Assembly: GCA_903907895.1 (NCBI GenBank)
Contig: CAIVPW010000098.1
Location: 1 to 32,778 of the forward strand
Source: an uncultured Alphaproteobacteria bacterium
GTDB lineage: Bacteria > Pseudomonadota > Alphaproteobacteria > UBA2966 > CAIVPW01
DNA length: 32,778 nt
Direction of reading: 5' to 3'
Part shown: piece by piece, positions 31,295 through 32,778 of the stretch
How the letters are laid out: every line of letters starts with the position of its first letter
How positions within the stretch are numbered: position 1 is the stretch's first letter
Translations under genes and position numbers: made by a program
The notes under the pieces: model-generated
Database searches by the model: none
Told to the model about the DNA's origin: nothing
The model's input: only the letters and a program-made list of their open reading frames with translations

Positions 31295-32461
31295 TTACGG
31301 CTCCTCGGTCGGAATTCGGCGTTCCCCGGCGATCGACAGGCCGTAGCCTTCCAATCCGACCGGCGTGCGATGCGAATTCGATAGTAGCGTCATGTCGTGC
31401 ACGCCGAGATCGAGCAGGATCTGCGCGCCGATACCGTACTCGCGCAGCTCGGGCGCATTGGCCGCTTTCTCGGGCTTCGAGATATGCGCACCACTGGGCG
31501 GGCGCGTGCGCGCGGCGCGCAGCGAATCCGATACCGCCGTCGCGCGCGGCTCGCGTATCAGCACGATGACGCCGCGCCCCTCCTGGCCGATCATCTGCAT
31601 GGCATGGTGCAGCAGGACGTCACGGCCGTCACCGCCCGCCTCGTCAGCCCCCAGAAGGTCGGCCAGCACGTTGATGCTGTGCATGCGCACCGGCACCGGA
31701 CCCGGCGCTCTCAGGTCGCCCTTCACCAGGGCGATGTGTTCGGCGTACTCGACCGTGTTGGCGTACACGATCATCTTGAACTCGCCGCCGTAGCGGCTGT
31801 TCAACGTCGTCTCCAGCGCGCGGCGGATGATGGTGTCGTGGCGCCGCCGGTAGGCGATCAGGTCGGCGATGCTGGCGACCTTGAGGCCGTGCTGCGCCGC
31901 AAATTCGAGCAGCTGCGGCAGGCGCGCCATGGTGCCGTCGTCGTTCATGATCTCGCAGATGACGCCGGCCGGCGTGAAACCGGCGAGGCGTGCGAGATCG
32001 ACGGATGCTTCCGTGTGCCCGGCGCGCACCAGCACGCCGCCGTCCCGCGCGACCAGCGGGAAGACGTGGCCAGGCGATTGGATGTCGTCCTTGCCCTTCT
32101 TCGCGTCGATTGCCACGGCGATGGTGCGGGCGCGGTCCGCCGCCGAGATGCCGGTGGTCACGCCTTCGCGCGCCTCAATCGAAACCGTGAACGCGGTCTG
32201 GTGGCGCGACAGGTTGCGCGGCGCCATGAGCGGCAGTTGCAGGTCCTCGACGCGCTGGCGCGTCAGCGCCAGGCAGATCAGCCCGCGGCCGTGCTTGGCC
32301 ATGAAGTTGACCGCCGCCGCGTCGGCCTTTTCGGCCGCGACGATCAGGTCGCCCTCGTTCTCGCGGCCCTCGTCGTCCACCACGACGACCATGCGGCCCG
32401 CGCGCACATCGGCAAGGATGTCCTCGATCGGCGCCAGGCGGGTGGTACGGGAAAGCTCCAT
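31295..32461 (-). CDS. ribB: 3,4-dihydroxy-2-butanone-4-phosphate synthase with degenerate GTP cyclohydrolase II domain (RibBX type)
   Basis: A 388-residue two-domain protein. Residues 1 to about 205 form an intact RibB domain, which turns ribulose-5-phosphate into the four-carbon unit of riboflavin: VVVVDDEGRENEGDLIVAAE, AKHGRGLICLAL and VLVRAGHTEASVDLARLAG are all present. The rest resembles GTP cyclohydrolase II (YGIGAQILLDLGVHDMTLLS, GLEGYGLSI) but the zinc cysteines are gone: VRMHSINVLADLLGADE stands where SECLTGDxxGSxRCDC is expected. The RGIGL catalytic segment is also changed to REPRATAVSDSL. It matches the described RibBX variant without cyclohydrolase activity, so a separate ribA should exist elsewhere. 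ATG at 32461. Confidence 0.9.
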   Translation of the reverse strand: MELSRTTRLAPIEDILADVRAGRMVVVVDDEGRENEGDLIVAAEKADAAAVNFMAKHGRGLICLALTRQRVEDLQLPLMAPRNLSRHQTAFTVSIEAREGVTTGISAADRARTIAVAIDAKKGKDDIQSPGHVFPLVARDGGVLVRAGHTEASVDLARLAGFTPAGVICEIMNDDGTMARLPQLLEFAAQHGLKVASIADLIAYRRRHDTIIRRALETTLNSRYGGEFKMIVYANTVEYAEHIALVKGDLRAPGPVPVRMHSINVLADLLGADEAGGDGRDVLLHHAMQMIGQEGRGVIVLIREPRATAVSDSLRAARTRPPSGAHISKPEKAANAPELREYGIGAQILLDLGVHDMTLLSNSHRTPVGLEGYGLSIAGERRIPTEEP

Positions 32462-32466
32462 GGGTT

Positions 32467-32778
32467 CTACCCTACTCCCACTTCCGTCAGGCGGGCGACG
32501 TAGCGCGCAAGAGCGTCGATTTCCAGGTTGAGGCGCGTGCCGGCCTTGGCGTCGCCGAGGGTGGTGACCTTCTCGGTGTGCGGAATGATGTTTACCCCGA
32601 AGCTCGCCCCGTCGACTTCATTGATGGTGAGCGCCACGCCGTCCAAGGTCACCGACCCCTTGGGCGCGAAGTAGCGCGCGAGCGCCGGCGCCGCCGCGAT
32701 CGTCAGGCGGGTCGATTCCCCGTCCGGCTGCCGCGCGCGCACCGTCGCCACGCCATCGACATGCCCCAGCACGAAATG
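32467..32778 (-). CDS. ribE: Riboflavin synthase, alpha chain (C-terminal part; 5' end outside window)
   Basis: The frame is open to the window edge. The visible 103 residues form the second lumazine-binding repeat: LGHVDGVATVRARQPDGEST, then FAPKGSVTLDGVALTINEVD and FGVNIIPHTEKVTTLGDAKA. Riboflavin synthase dismutates two lumazines to riboflavin. The stop lies five bases before the ribBX start, so they are one operon. The first repeat and start codon lie beyond the window. Confidence 0.92.
   Translation of the reverse strand, partial: HFVLGHVDGVATVRARQPDGESTRLTIAAAPALARYFAPKGSVTLDGVALTINEVDGASFGVNIIPHTEKVTTLGDAKAGTRLNLEIDALARYVARLTEVGVG

Overview
The window is a GC-rich stretch of chromosome, most likely from an alphaproteobacterium of the Rhodospirillales type. 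The evidence is the block DUF177-rpmF-plsX-fabH-ihfA-merR, the divergent pair of a cytochrome bc1 chaperone and bamE, a riboflavin operon with a RibBX-type enzyme followed by nusB and thiL, and a K+-independent proton-pumping pyrophosphatase. The taxonomic placement is an inference from gene content and order. No insertion sequence, integrase, CRISPR array or rRNA was seen; there is one tRNA (Pro, GGG).

Layout. 1-2749 (+): the end of a sensor histidine kinase, a secreted Bax-like glucosaminidase, a 41-residue lipoprotein, a small zinc-ribbon protein and an exported DUF1344-like protein, closed by a perfect 13-bp hairpin. 2832-4981 (-): an operon of ECF sigma factor, NrsF/DUF1109-type membrane anti-sigma factor and an exported SUMF1-fold protein that lacks the formylglycine-generating cysteines. 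5129-6911 (-): a small unknown gene with a strong ribosome binding site, followed by an APH-AAA fusion kinase.

7058-16929 (-): eleven surface-sugar genes, most joined by ATGA, GTGA or TGATG stop/start overlaps. They encode a family 2 glycosyltransferase, a sugar C-methyltransferase, a FdtB-type aminotransferase, three further methyltransferases (CmcI/rhamnosyl-O-methyltransferase type, TIGR04325 type, TIGR04371 type), two NAD-dependent epimerase/reductases, a FdtA-type 3,4-ketoisomerase, RmlA and an RmlC-like epimerase. Together they suggest a dTDP-linked 3-amino-3,6-dideoxyhexose that is C-methylated and later O-methylated. The recognisable 4,6-dehydratase (RmlB) is not here and must be elsewhere. 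The cluster lies on the 3' side of tRNA-Pro, and on the other side of that tRNA is a decayed phosphoribosyltransferase fragment. This cluster is the most promising part of the window.

17581-21258 (-): the housekeeping run DUF177, rpmF, plsX, fabH, ihfA, merR (lipid synthesis, ribosome, nucleoid protein). 21379-24420: a PAP2 phosphatase and a diacylglycerol-kinase-like lipid kinase (+), then a PA2778/PA2779-type cysteine peptidase and membrane partner (-). 24609-26442: the bc1 chaperone, bamE and an exported PEBP-fold protein. 26538-32778 (-): hppA, a FliL-like single-pass membrane protein, thiL, nusB, ribH, ribBX and the end of ribE (riboflavin and thiamine cofactor genes).
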